A stretch of 64,000 bases of DNA from Crossaster papposus. Taxonomy: Eukaryota; Echinodermata; Asteroidea; Velatida; Solasteridae. Below the pieces are notes generated by a model, which saw nothing but the letters and a program-made list of their open reading frames with translations, was not told the origin of the DNA and made no database searches. Made by a program: the position numbers and the translations under genes. Position 1 is the first letter of the stretch, and each line of letters starts with the position of its first letter. Where the stretch lies: positions 124,001 through 188,000 of the forward strand of contig JBAIAA010000659.1 of assembly GCA_037893245.1 (NCBI GenBank), written 5' to 3'. This document shows positions 1 to 12,200 of the stretch, in pieces.

Positions 1-124
1 ACACTTTATTAAGGCAACACACTTTATCTACACATGTGCTTTCTTATGGGAGCCAGGTGTACTACAGTATGTGAAAGTTTTGTAGCCTATACACCATGTG
101 CCCTCTGTTTACATCTATATCCAA

Positions 125-290
125 ATTTCCCCATCAATATGCGCACGCATCGTGTTTTACATAAATTTGGTTAAGAGGCGACATCAGAGGTCACATAATT
201 CAAAGGTGGTCTGACCTGTGGCGTCACTCCTCAACCAAATTTTATGAAAAACACGATGTGTGTGCATATTGCTGGGCACATTTGAATACT
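125..290. repeat. Palindromic repeat with ATGCGCACGCATCGTG arms
   Basis: Arms ATATGCGCACGCATCGTGTT and GTGTGTGCATATTG with ACATAAATTTGGTTAAGAGG between. Related copies at 26175-26400 and 29270-29390. Confidence 0.75.
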
Positions 291-420
291 TCCATTCTAT
301 TGTTCTCCTTTGTTTCCATACAAATCTCAAACTCCATAGTGTTTTCCTTATGAGGCACCTCAATTTCCCAGTACCCCATAAGTCAATATGTAAACGCACA
401 GTAGCACACACGTAAAACAA

Positions 421-1250
421 AGTGTGATGTCATCGGTACAATGGCTTATTCTCATGTAAATTATCAATTATTCCTTGGAGGTTGAACCCATCTCATAAAT
501 GCAAAGTGATTGAGAAAATCAGAAATTTAGAAGCTAATTATATTAATGTTTACTTGTGTACCTTGCAATAGTGCAATACATGCACGGAACAACACACTCT
601 AAATATTACATCAGTTAATAATATTCATAATGACATACCATTACCTTCAAACAGAATGTCAAACTATAAACAAAATCACAAAAAACAATGAACAAAGCAA
701 ATTATTTGCATTGTCAAACCGTCAAACCGATTGCGATAAAACTGATAATTCCCATTTCAGCAGAGTTGTGTACACAAAGTATAGTAGAGCAGATCAGGGA
801 AATATTTGAGGGAATTTGCCTTTGATGATGAGCATGGAATTTGGCCCACACTCAGACTCGAGTATGTCACAGTCACAAGAAAGATATTTGGATATAGGAA
901 TATCGCAGATTTGACCTTTGAAAAAATTATAGGTAGAATAACAAGCAATGTCAGCCATTTTTTTTTTTTTTAATTGCTCGTTATTCTATATATTATTTTT
1001 CAAAGGACAAATCTGTGATCCAAAAATCTTTCTCATGACATACTTGAAATGACTGTGGGACAAATTGCATGCTTATATACATGTGTATTATCATACAAGG
1101 CACAATACCATCACCTATCTGCCATACTAGTAACACCGAGTGAAAAAAACACAGAAGAAAACAAGTCAATGCATCAATTTTTCACTTCTTTAAAATGTCA
1201 TATCAGTTGATGTCTTGCAATAGACTTACATGTAGTACGACTCAATTACA
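421..1250. other. AT-rich sequence without a gene
   Basis: Apart from an imperfect inverted repeat (TTTGACCTTTGAAAAAATTA near 912 and TTTTTCAAAGGACAAATCTG near 995) nothing is recognised. Confidence 0.6.
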
Positions 1251-1251
1251 A

Positions 1252-1482
1252 CCAGGGATGTAGTCGAGTCCATCACAATTAAGTCCCTGCAAGTCCATCA
1301 CAAGCCCTCTAGTTCCAATTCAAATCACAAGCTATTCAAATCAGCTTTGACAAAAGCATTTCTTTGTCATTGTTCATCCAGTTACTTGCGACTGCCTTTA
1401 TGAAAGGACTTGTGACTGGCTTCACTAAAGGACTTGTGAACGGACTTGCAGGCGGACTTGCAGGGACTAGACTACAACTCTG
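1252..1482. repeat. Dispersed repeat with CCAGGGATGTAGTCGAGTC end, copy 1
   Basis: Inverted counterpart of 32225-32462. Both contain CAAATCACAAGCTATTCAAA, TTTGTCATTGTTCATCCAG and multiple GGACTTG units. Confidence 0.88.
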
Positions 1483-1489
1483 ATTACAA

Positions 1490-2370
1490 CTCTCATTCTC
1501 AAAAATGAAACGATTCAATAAAATAATAATTAAACAAAACAAACAAGACAGCAATCACACAAACAAACAAATAGACATGAAATGATGAACAATGCCAGAA
1601 TAAACACAATGCAACAGGCTAGGGGTAGTCACACATGCCATGCAAAACTATTACTACAAACCCACCAACAAAAAATAACGTTGTTAATAAATTTGATTAA
1701 AAAAATCGCCCCAAAACACCAGTGATGTGACACCGGCGGCAACTAAGGGGTGTGAAATGAAGAAGAAAAAAAGAGGCCAGAAGGTTTAGCAGTCAAATTA
1801 TTTTGTTTGTAAAAAAAATTCCTCTTTACTGCCAAAAATATACAAAAACTGACTTTGCATTGTAATATGGGGAATGCCAAAACTCTACAAATTTGCGAAA
1901 GGTTTCAAGTGTGAGAAAGGTTGTTTCTGTAAAAGTTATAAAAATTAACCCTTGCTCTGTGAGAGTTGTTTGTTGCAAGGCAGTGGCACATGCCAATGCA
2001 CTCCAGCTGCAGTGCATTGGAGGATTTTTTGCATGTGCAGTAGAGGGCAATTATTACACTGTGTACTCGCATCATGACCAAGTTATCTGCAGTTTCCTAT
2101 GTCATTCCTTGGAGTGCACTAAAGGGCCATGCAAAAACTGGGGGTTTTGGGGGGCGACAATTTAAGTGCGTTGGCGTGTAAATAAGAGCAAAAGTTTAAC
2201 TGATTAACAACAGGCTTATGATTAATATGAAAAAACATCAGATTTGCAAGCTCAGTTAAAGTCGGCTCAAAACAGAAATGTTAGGTTGAGTAAGCTGTTT
2301 GTTATTAATTTTCTTTTAGAGATAAGGGAGGAAAAAAACACCACCAACAGAATTAAAAGATTTACAAGTT
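1490..2370. other. 3' flank of the channel gene
   Basis: Open frames on both strands at 1826-2165 overlap around GCACTCCAGCTGCAGTGCAT near 1998 and look like chance. No known element was recognised. Confidence 0.5.
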
Positions 2371-2376
2371 TTTATT
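2371..2376 (-). terminator. Polyadenylation signal AATAAA
   Basis: On the minus strand AATAAA lies 20 bases after the stop of the Ser-rich terminal exon. This would give a very short 3' untranslated region. Confidence 0.5.
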
Positions 2377-2395
2377 GTTGGTTTTTATGTTGGGA

Positions 2396-3213
2396 TTATT
2401 GTTTGCACAGGCCATAGTGCGGCTTACCCCTATCCTTAGCTTTCATTGGGTCACCGCTCTGACGGATTTTCTCCATAAGGTCATCGGCAACAAATGAAAG
2501 CATTTCCCCTTCACGTGTCACCGTACCGTGCAGCGAGAGTGATCCTGACGCTGACCCAGCTGGTTCCCCGCGCGGCGACTCAGCAGTGCTACTACTGCTT
2601 GGTGACGACGTCAACGTGACCCCTGCGCCCACGGACGACGTCGAGCTGGTTCTGTGCTCCTTGGGCCGCACCACGCCGCTGCCCACTACGGCCTGCGCAT
2701 GGACCGGGTTCGTACTGGTGTCGGCCTCCGACTTGGAACGGAACCGGGTCGGGGTGAGTGGGGAGTCCGCTACGAAGTGTATCTGTGAACCGCTCGGAGA
2801 CCACGCCCCTGGCGATTCCACTGGTAGTCTGAGGTCGTGATCAACACCTGTCGTGCTGTTTGCAGGACTACTGCAGCCCGACCCAGCTGTCCGAACACTC
2901 TCGACATCTTTCTGATTATGCTGCCCCCTATCTGTACAGTCTTCATCCAAGTCCACGTTCTGCGCCCCGGATTCCAACGGCTCATGTACATGCGTCTCTT
3001 CCTCTTCGATATTATTCATCGTATCATTCGCCGATAACGTCTTCTCTACTGTATCACACTGATCGCCCATTGCTTCTTTTCCTTCATTATTCTTATGATC
3101 TGCAACTTCTGAGGCATCTATGTTTTGCCTGTTTACTCCATCATGTCTATCATCAACATCTGTAATCTTTGATTCGAGTTCATGTACTTCTGACTCCGCC
3201 ATCTTCAACATCC
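2396..3213 (-). CDS. Terminal exon: acidic, Ser-rich tail, probably of the TRPV gene
   Basis: An open frame of 271 residues begins MLKMAESEVHELESK, is rich in Asp, Glu and Asn in its first half and in Ser, Thr, Pro and Gly in its second, and ends GKPHYGLCKQ. It has no recognised domain and looks intrinsically disordered. Coding is supported by GC content far above the flanks. A phase-compatible acceptor lies at 3214-3215. Alternatively, ATGGCGG at 3202 has an excellent start context, so this could be a small intronless gene of its own downstream of the channel. A polyadenylation signal follows at 2371-2376. Confidence 0.6.
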
Positions 3214-6200
3214 CTTTTTAAATGGACACAAGAAAGCCTTGAAAGAATGTAAAAAAAAACACTTGAAGGTGATTTAAAGGTAGTATACACCATTGGTCAT
3301 TGCTTGAATTATCATGAATGAGTAGATTTGGGGGGTTGTATTTTATAGTAAATATCGTTTAACTGAGCTGTCCGAAGTTTTAGAATCATGGATGCCGAGA
3401 AAAGCACGAAAAACAGCGGGTTTTTTCAACCAGCGTCGAGTAGTTATTCTTATGTTATAAGATCTTTGTTTTTTCGCGATCGCCATCCGGCGAGCGCAAA
3501 TTTTTCATTATAAAATTATATTTTTCGGAATAATTACAGGATATCTAGCGCAATCCTTTTGCTGGATGCTCAGAATCAACATTTACTTTCAGATGAGTAC
3601 GATATTTCTTAATAATCTGGTAGTAAATATTTTCGATATCTGCAAATGGTGTATACTACCTTTAATCTAGTAGTAGCACATGGCGGAATTTTGTTTTGAA
3701 GGGTGAGTCCATGACACGAGTTGAGGTGGTGGGGCGAGACAACACATCTACCATGAGGTGTTTGTGGTATAAATGAACTGACATCTTCCACAAGGTTATT
3801 TTTTCGAGCCATTGTGTAGTTGCAGGCCCATCGTTAGTTCTAGTCAAGTTAGAGTCAAGGGTGTTTTCTCATTCCAAAATGACTTTTGCAACCTAACATT
3901 AAACTTAAAGCAGACTTCTCTTAACCCTACCATAACTTCCTAGTGTAATTTACTAGGAATCGTACCTATCCTTGCAAATCCCAACACCATATGGCAAACT
4001 GTACACAAACTGTTGTCCTCTGAATCTAAAAATGTGTTTTTGAAGGCTTTTTCTACAAGATGAGTGGTCAATTGTCGAGTAATTCCATCGCTCTTCTAAG
4101 ATATGGGGCGAAATGAATACGACACAACAATTTCAGCTGCGTCACAGAAATTTCAAGCGCACTGCCACTCATCAATTTTATGTGACTCAGCAAAAATTGT
4201 TGCGCCATATATCTTTGCATTTCGCCCCATATCTTCAAAGAGCGAACTTATCTTGTAGAAGAAGCCTTTCAGAAACACATTTATATTGGTCTTTAACCCT
4301 AACTCCCTCACCATTGTTATTGAACAATACAATTCCTTCAAAATGCTCCAACTTCCTTTGTTGTGTAGGGAGTTAGGGTTAAGTTGTTTATTTCTGGTTA
4401 ATAGTTAATAAAAACTAAAACCTACAAAACCTGAAGGAAATTATCGATTTTCGCAGTACCTGGATAGATTTTGCTTGTTTCACGCGTCAAAGTCAAAATG
4501 GCTGCACTCTTGCGATGACGTCCATCCAAAAGTGTAGACTCGAACGTGTAGATGAAACTGAAAGTGTAGATTCGAATGATTTCTGCAAAATCTTTGGATT
4601 TACCTTTATAGCATGGTCCTATGTGATGGTCTTTTCTGGTTGAATTTTGTTGTAACGGAGCATGATTCTGCATTTGTAAAAAAAACAAAAAACATTTGCG
4701 TGGCGGCTGGATTACAAAATGTCAAATAAATGTCGCGTGCACCAAGTCCAAGCTCTCGATTGATTGACTAGTAGTACTAGTACATTTGTTAAGATAATAA
4801 TAATATATCAAGAAAGAAACAGTGTTTTTTCAACATCACATTTTTAACAAGAAAGTCCTTGCACAATGCAAAATTTAACTTGTTAACACTTGTTTATTTT
4901 TTAGGAGATATATAACCGAACAGACGTATGAAGCTAAACCACGATCGGCAACCATGCATGTTCTCTGGTAGTTGTTTCTGGTTCCCTGTTTCTTGTACGA
5001 TTTGTTAACGCTGGAAGTGTTGTTGGAACCAGCGATGTGATAGTCTCTTGTGAATGTCGTTTATAATCTCATCTAGATAGGGTCTTACAATAAAAGGTAT
5101 AATGGTCGTGTATACGAAAAACTAGGGACTGTATACAGTAAACAAATAACACAGCATTTATAACGACTGCGAGAGACTAGGCAAATTGTGCACATGCGCA
5201 TTTCAATCACAACCAGAAACAGCTACCATAGAACGTGCATGGTTGTCGATCGTGGTTTAGCTTCATACGTCTGTTCGATTGTAGGTCAACTCGCCCCCTG
5301 ACCGACTCGCCCCTTACCTACTCGCCCCTTACCTACTCGCCCTCTTACCAACTCGCCCCCTTACCAACTCGCCCCCTGACCGACTCGCCCCCTGACCGAC
5401 TCGCCCCTTACTAACTCGCCCCCTGACCGACTCGCCCCCTGGCCGACTCGCCCCCTCGTTTGATTTATGGACCTTGTACGATCGATGCACATCGATGTAT
5501 ATTCGTTACCATAAAATAGTCGTCATTTTGAGAAATAAAAACGAACTCTCAACTTAGACATTTTGCGGACTGATCAGAGGAAGCAAAAAATAGGCTGCAA
5601 GAATGCGACTTCCAAGAAATCAATGGAAACAGACAACTTTCTAATATTCTTCCTCAAGTAAAGTTGTGTACAATTTATTTACATTAGGCATACAAAGAAA
5701 TGATTCAATTATTATAATTAAGGAGAAATCTACAATGTGGTGGACTGGACTGGACTCCCGCAAACAATAAATGACGACGATTCCGAACCCCCGCGCATGT
5801 TTGGCGAACTTTTGGAAACTTAAAAATACGAATGTTGACTTTGTCATTTTTTTGGCATTCGCATCCTTCGCAAATCGTTCGCGTGCCCCGCAAAAACCCA
5901 CCCTGAAGCATGCATAAAAACCGTTTATGGATGTGCCTTTAAAAAGTTCGTGCTTTTTATGTTCTGAATATTCTCAGGTCTAACACGACATACCAAACGT
6001 CTTATAAAATGTGAAAATCACATTTAACACTATCGGACATACAAAATACCAAAAACAGTCCCCCCTTCTCCAAAAGTAGCAACCTCATTGGCCAAGCGAC
6101 TTTATTGTATTCACTGTCAGCTCTTTGATCTTGGTTGTTCACCATCTTTCACCCCGTTTGGCGGACTGATCAGATCGAGGGAGCCGACAGTTTTGTAGAG

Positions 6201-9200
6201 CTGAGCGTCGTAACACCCAGTTCAATCCCTCATAGAGCGTTGGTTTTTGTAACAAAGAATTATGGAGTGATTGACGGATTCCCTATAGCTTCCTTGAAAA
6301 GCCCTATTGGGTTGGAAAGCAGTAAACAAAATCGCATCAAATTATGCGATCAACTTGTCCCCCCGCGCTCCGAAAAAAACCTCATAAAAACAAGAACCAA
6401 ACATGATTATTTCCCCCCCCCCCCCCCCAATTTTCTTTAAATATATAAATGTATAAATAAATTGTTATGAGTTTAACTTTTTGGGCTTCGAGGATTTAGG
6501 CCTACTGCTTTGTCTTTAATTTCCACCACCGAAACGAACATCAAAAGGTATTTTCGAATAATCGAGGAAAAAGTTTACCCACGTCGTCTTTTCAGTTGTT
6601 CTACGAGGGCAAATGATACAAATTATAGAAACAAATGTAAATCAAACCAGGGCCAGGGGCGAGTCGGTCAGGGGGCAAGTCGGTCAGGAGGCGAGTCGGC
6701 CAGGGGGCGAGTCGGTCAGGGGGCAAGTTAGTAAGGGGCGAGTCGGTCAGGGGGCGAGTCGGTCAGGGGGCGAGTTGGTAAGGGGCGAGTAGGTAAGAAG
6801 CGAGTCGGTCAGGGGGCGAGTTGACCTGACACCGTCTGTTCGGTTATATGCCTCTTTTAATTCCAGCCTAGCATCTACTGTCCGGAAATTGGGCACCTAC
6901 CTAGACACCTGAAACTGATTCAGTGCGGTCCTTCACAATTATTTACCTTCATTTATAAAACTTGGCAAAAAGTCATCTTTGTGAAATATCAAGAGCTTGG
7001 ACATCACGATAAATTGTCAGTGTTTACCTTTTTCACTTGTCGTTTGTCAGTACAGTTAGTTCAGACATGGAGGTTCAGAGCTAGCAGCCAGCGGTTCCGA
7101 TCCGAGAGACTCACCGAAAATATAATTATGCACTGCGCCCTCTAGTGGCAAAAATTTTACGTACCCTTGGCGCATATAATTTATAGACGTATTGCAATAA
7201 TTTGTTTAGCTCCAAATCGGCTGATTATTTCATTGTTGGTTTGTTTAAGATTTAAAAGCGCCCTCCTCTCACAACTGCCACTAGCATTCTCCACCTTGTT
7301 TTAAAAGAAAATACAAAAAAGTGTACATGAAGACAAGGACAGCGGAACGCATTTCAAACTGGAGGGAGGGGGGGGAGACAACATCAAAGAGGTACTTGCT
7401 CAGAATAAAAGGAACTTCTGTCGGTGTGATTGAATGAGGAGGAAAACAGGTCCCGTTCATTTCGCTATGACGAGGAACAATATTTTTATGAATACGTTGT
7501 CCATCTTGCTCTTTGTTTTTATTTTTGCGCGCAGTGTTCATTATAAAACGTGCTTTGGAGACCGAAGCGAACGGGCATGAGCACAAAGTTTCAGAATAAT
7601 TTTCTTGGGAAAAAGTATTTTTATAATGCATGGTCAGTTTTGAGAGTGGGCGCAATTTTATTATTGCGAGTGGGGTAGGCCCTATTTGTGTTCTCGGAAA
7701 GTTTATCATTATTGAGACGGTTCACAATCCTGCTGATCATGCTCAAAGGGAACTTGTTGAGGGACAGCTTTGCATTACAAGAGAATGTTATTTAAATGTT
7801 TCCATGTGTGCGTTTAAGGGGCAGTTTTGTTTATTTATTTATTTCGTTTTATTTTACCAGGGTAGCCCCATCAGTTATTTAAGAACTTTTCTCCCTGGGG
7901 GCCCTGGGTTCAAAGCACTAAACTGTACATGTACATAACATTAAAACAAATGTATCAATAAAACAAACATACATTGATTAAAAGTGGATATTAAAAACAT
8001 GGTCCAAGCACAAAACGAGAATTACAACCAAAAGCGATGTATGTGTACCAATTTTGGATTGATAAAAAAAAGGGAAAAAAAGAAAAAGACATCGTACAAA
8101 CATAATATATGTTGGGGCACAGCCATTTATTACCTTTATTACCTTGTTTTCATTTCGAGGAGGCACATTACCGCGAGAGGGGCACTTTCGTTGGCCTGGA
8201 CAAATGGGGGAGGGGGGGGGGGTGTGAGGCATACTTGGAAAAACGTTTTTGACCCAATCCTCGAATAATCATAACTCGATTTATCTACTTTATTACTAAA
8301 ATATATCAATGTTGTTTGGTTGCAATAGGCCTAATAACAAAAGTCTTGTTTTGCCATTATCCAAATCGCTGCTTTTTGATAGTCTTGGTGTTGCATCTTA
8401 TTGTGTATGTATGTATGCACTTACCTTACAATCGGAGTTAGCTGGGGGGGGGGGGGTGTCTGCCTGTTTCAATGCTCTTAATACAAGTACATTTAATCGT
8501 TGTGGTAGTTTTGCTGTATTCAATAGGCCCCTCTTTATTTGTACTATTTACTAGTATTATGAATATTTATGACCTTTCGCTCAAAACGCCGCGCGCCATT
8601 TGAGTAATGACAACAAACAACCCCCCCAAAAAATACAAAAAAACAAAAAAGAATGGTGCAAGTGGAACTCGTTTTGCTCGTTACAATATTCAGCATTTGC
8701 TGTTGATGGTTGTATGAGCTTCAGGATAACTAAATTAGCTTTCAAATGCCGTACTTTTTTACCCTATTAAATAATGACTGTAGGCATCCAGAAAAATGAT
8801 TGCGCAAAAGATTTCTAATTATTCCTAAAAATTGAATTTAAGGAGACAAAAAACATTCACGATGGCTGAAAAGAAAACAACAACATGTCGAGAACCACTG
8901 CCCGACGCCGGTTAAAAAACGAACGCCGTTTTCCTTGCTTCTCTCAGCATCCATGGTTGTAAAACTTCAGACAGGTCAGTTAAACGATATTTAATATAAA
9001 ATACAGCCCCCCCACCCAAAAAAAAAAAACCCAAAATAATAATAATAACCCTCCAAAATCTACCCATTTATGATTATTCAGGCAATTACATGAACGATAT
9101 ATACCACCATTGACATATGGGCAATTGTGAAGAGAATGTAGTCCGCCTAATAAACATTTTCTTTTAAATCTGTTTGTAAATATCTAAACCTGTTCAATCT

Positions 9201-12200
9201 CGAGATTAATTTAGCTTTTACATTTTGTACACCTTTCTGATCTTCTTTGAAGTCCAATCGTGTATGGTGTAAGGTGTGTTTTGTCTTTATATTAGACATC
9301 ATGATCAAACTAGAAGTGGATCAACATCGAATTTGTGTAGCTTTAGTTAATTGGGTATATCTAACAAAACAACAATTCAGATGAAAGAAAATCGGTTGAA
9401 AGCCAAATTTGGCAGTCTTTCCGAGTGTGTAGCCTTTTTAATGCAATTTGTATAACTTTAGGATTAAGAAAAATGCGTTCCACTTGCACCATATTTAGGA
9501 CACTCCTGTAAAGTTAAAATTTCCGCGCGAGACAGACCATTATGCGACCCTGTGTTTCAAGGTGCCACACCCCAAAAGCACGGCCACACCATCTTTAAGG
9601 TATTTATAAATAAAAAGTGTTTAAAAAACGCAACACAAACACACAAACAAAAATTTGAAGTCAACATTTTGTTTACTGTACATTAATTAACCCACGTAAA
9701 TGGCTCAGAAACGCGGCTATGTACACAAAATACGCATCATATAGTTTTTCAACACGCCCCAATGGCCGGTGATTTTTCTTTGCCTATTCCTCTCATTTGC
9801 ATATGAAGCACGATATGTGGCAGAGAAAACCCCTCCTCTTTTGTGTTGACCATTGTGTTCCCGGAATCTTAGGAATTCCTTTTAGGTTTCAAGGGGGGAT
9901 GGGTTAGGTTACAACAGCGTTGAGTGTGTATAAAGTATAGGGATAAGAGGGGGGTACCCCTCTGCCACATATCGTGCTGGGTATAAAATTTTGACACCCC
10001 AAATCGCATAGTCTGGCGCCGCCACTGCGTGGTTCTACATGTACATGAACATGTATACCTTTAACACTTCACACTGTGAACATTTTATTACGACAGCTTT
10101 ATGAAAACTAAAAACACAATTTGTTGGGGTCAGGCATTCTAATTATCACAGACACATCCTTCAACAAGTTTTACGGTTCTACTGGAGGCTAAGATAGCAC
10201 CCCCCCCCCCCCCCCCCCCACTCCTCCCCCTACAAATGCAAATTTGTTTTGCATAGGAGACAATGCTGGCAAATACTGGATCTGCAATATATCATAATAA
10301 CAATTCAAGGTGATATAATTGGCAAAGGGTCAAGGCCCCCCTCCCGCCCCCCAGTAATTTCAGTTTGTTAGATGTCCGATCACGTTGCCATGGTTATTCG
10401 ATATTGTCTCTCATCTCCAACGTCTGATTGGTCAACTGGTGTCGTTTTAAATGTGCATCTTGTCCGGCTTTCTGTGATAGAAGAAAACAATTAAAGTGAA
10501 GAGTTTTTTGGGCAGAAAAACTAATATTTATTTTGTTGGTATGAAGGCTGGAGTAGCCATTTCAGTTTTGGTCTCTGTGTCCCCCCCCCCCCCCCCCCAC
10601 CTTTTTTTGGGTCATGTAATAATTGTCAAGACGATGTCAAATTATCATTGTTGGGTTAGCAAATGCGAGTGAGAGGAGGATTGATCTTAATACATCCAGC
10701 TTCCTTTTAGCCAGTTCGCGCCAGGATTATTTTGACATTGACCGTGCCAAGGCGCAGGAATATTTGTCACGAATCTCAATCCGAGACGGGTTCAGGCCGG
10801 CATTATGTGGGCAACATACCCTGATATTTCTGGCCACGCTCGCTGCGACCCAGTCGCTGACAGATTTTTTCCGGCCTTGCTCATGACGTGTTTATCCGTC
10901 GTCCGTACCGAATTCCGTAAAAGCTTTGCGTGTATACACGTCCTCCGACGCGAACTGATGGATACATGTATATCCTCTTTATCCCCATCGCACCCCCACC
11001 CTCGGGGTTTACGCCACTCACCCTCCATCTAGCGCAGACGTTAGTGACCTTAGCCTCTCCTCCAGGTAGTTTCTTGGTGACCAGCAAGGCCCGACACAGT
11101 CTCCTTTCTCGAGCCTCTTCGTCCCCGTAATCTTCCGGTCTCGCCAAGGTCACCGTACTTTCAGATTCACCTTTCTCTGCGTCGTCGACAGTCAAGTAGT
11201 CTTCCCTGGGGGAATGAGTTGGGACAAGATGCATTCTGGGGATACATTCTATAGTTTAGGCTATACTTCCCGCGTTATAATAATATATATATAATTAATA
11301 TATATAATTATAATAATATTTGAAAAAAAATCGTTTTAAACCGGCGTCGGGTAGTTATTCTTATGTTGTTCTTGTTTTTTATGCGATTTTTATGGCGATC
11401 GCAAATTTTTACAAATATAATTCAATTTTTCGGAACAATTACAGGATATCTATAGCGCAATAATTTAGCTGGATGCCTAGAATCTTTATTTATTATCCTT
11501 AAGAATAAGATACTTCTTAATAATTCGGTACTAAATATTTTCGATATCTGCAAAATAGTGTACCCTACCTTTAAAGGGGTCGTATACGTTTGGTAATTAC
11601 TCCAAAGAAGTACAGCAGCTTTGGATAGTACAATGCATTTTTAGAAACTTTTCACTTCGAAGTACTGCGGTTATGAAAAAAAATGTAACACTTTTTATCC
11701 CCAAAAATTTGAATCTGAGAAGCGCTACTGCAGTGGCGGAGTCAGAGTGAATGCAGATTATTCTTCCTGCGTGAACATAACCGCTCCAGATTTTCGGCAA
11801 TATCTCAAAATCGCTACCACCGTTTGAAATAACATTTTCACAGGTTAGCAAGTTTATGGTATATTATCTATAACTATATAGGATTGAAACAAACAGTGGG
11901 TTCCAATTACCAAACGTGTACGATCCCTTTAACGATTACAACATGTTTCTTTATTTAATAATAACAAATAATCTCTGCAGTGATTACGTTTTACAAACTA
12001 ACAGTTAAACGAAATAGCTGTAAAATTACACAGCATTTTTGTACAGTGTTATTTAGGCTTACCTGAGACTCCTTTGCCAACTGAAGCTGCCAAACTGCCT
12101 CCTTGATCTCTCCCTAACCTGCTCCTTCCACGACAGCGTAGTCCGATGAGGCTGATGCGTCAGGACCTCCTTGACGGCAGGGGCTTGGCTCGTACGTACC

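Larger units (their letters stand above)
4909..6849. mobile_element. TU-like foldback element with inverted minisatellite arms
   Basis: Ends ATATAACCGAACAGACG and the complement. Inside each end is an array of 15-17-bp units of the type GACTCGCCCCCTGACC: about 11 units at 5286-5456 and a similar number in inverse orientation at 6652-6823. The unique middle (5470-6640) has no recognised gene, but carries half of a palindromic repeat (5788-5905). Tandem short units within long inverted ends are the hallmark of sea urchin TU and fly FB foldback elements. Confidence 0.8.

Noticed and set aside
5286-6823. A telomeric or centromeric satellite
   Set aside because: The two arrays are short, opposed, and belong to the ends of one transposon-like unit.
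7281-7709. Minus-strand open frame of 142 codons
   Set aside because: No domain, AT-rich composition like the flanks, and no splice signals that fit the channel gene.
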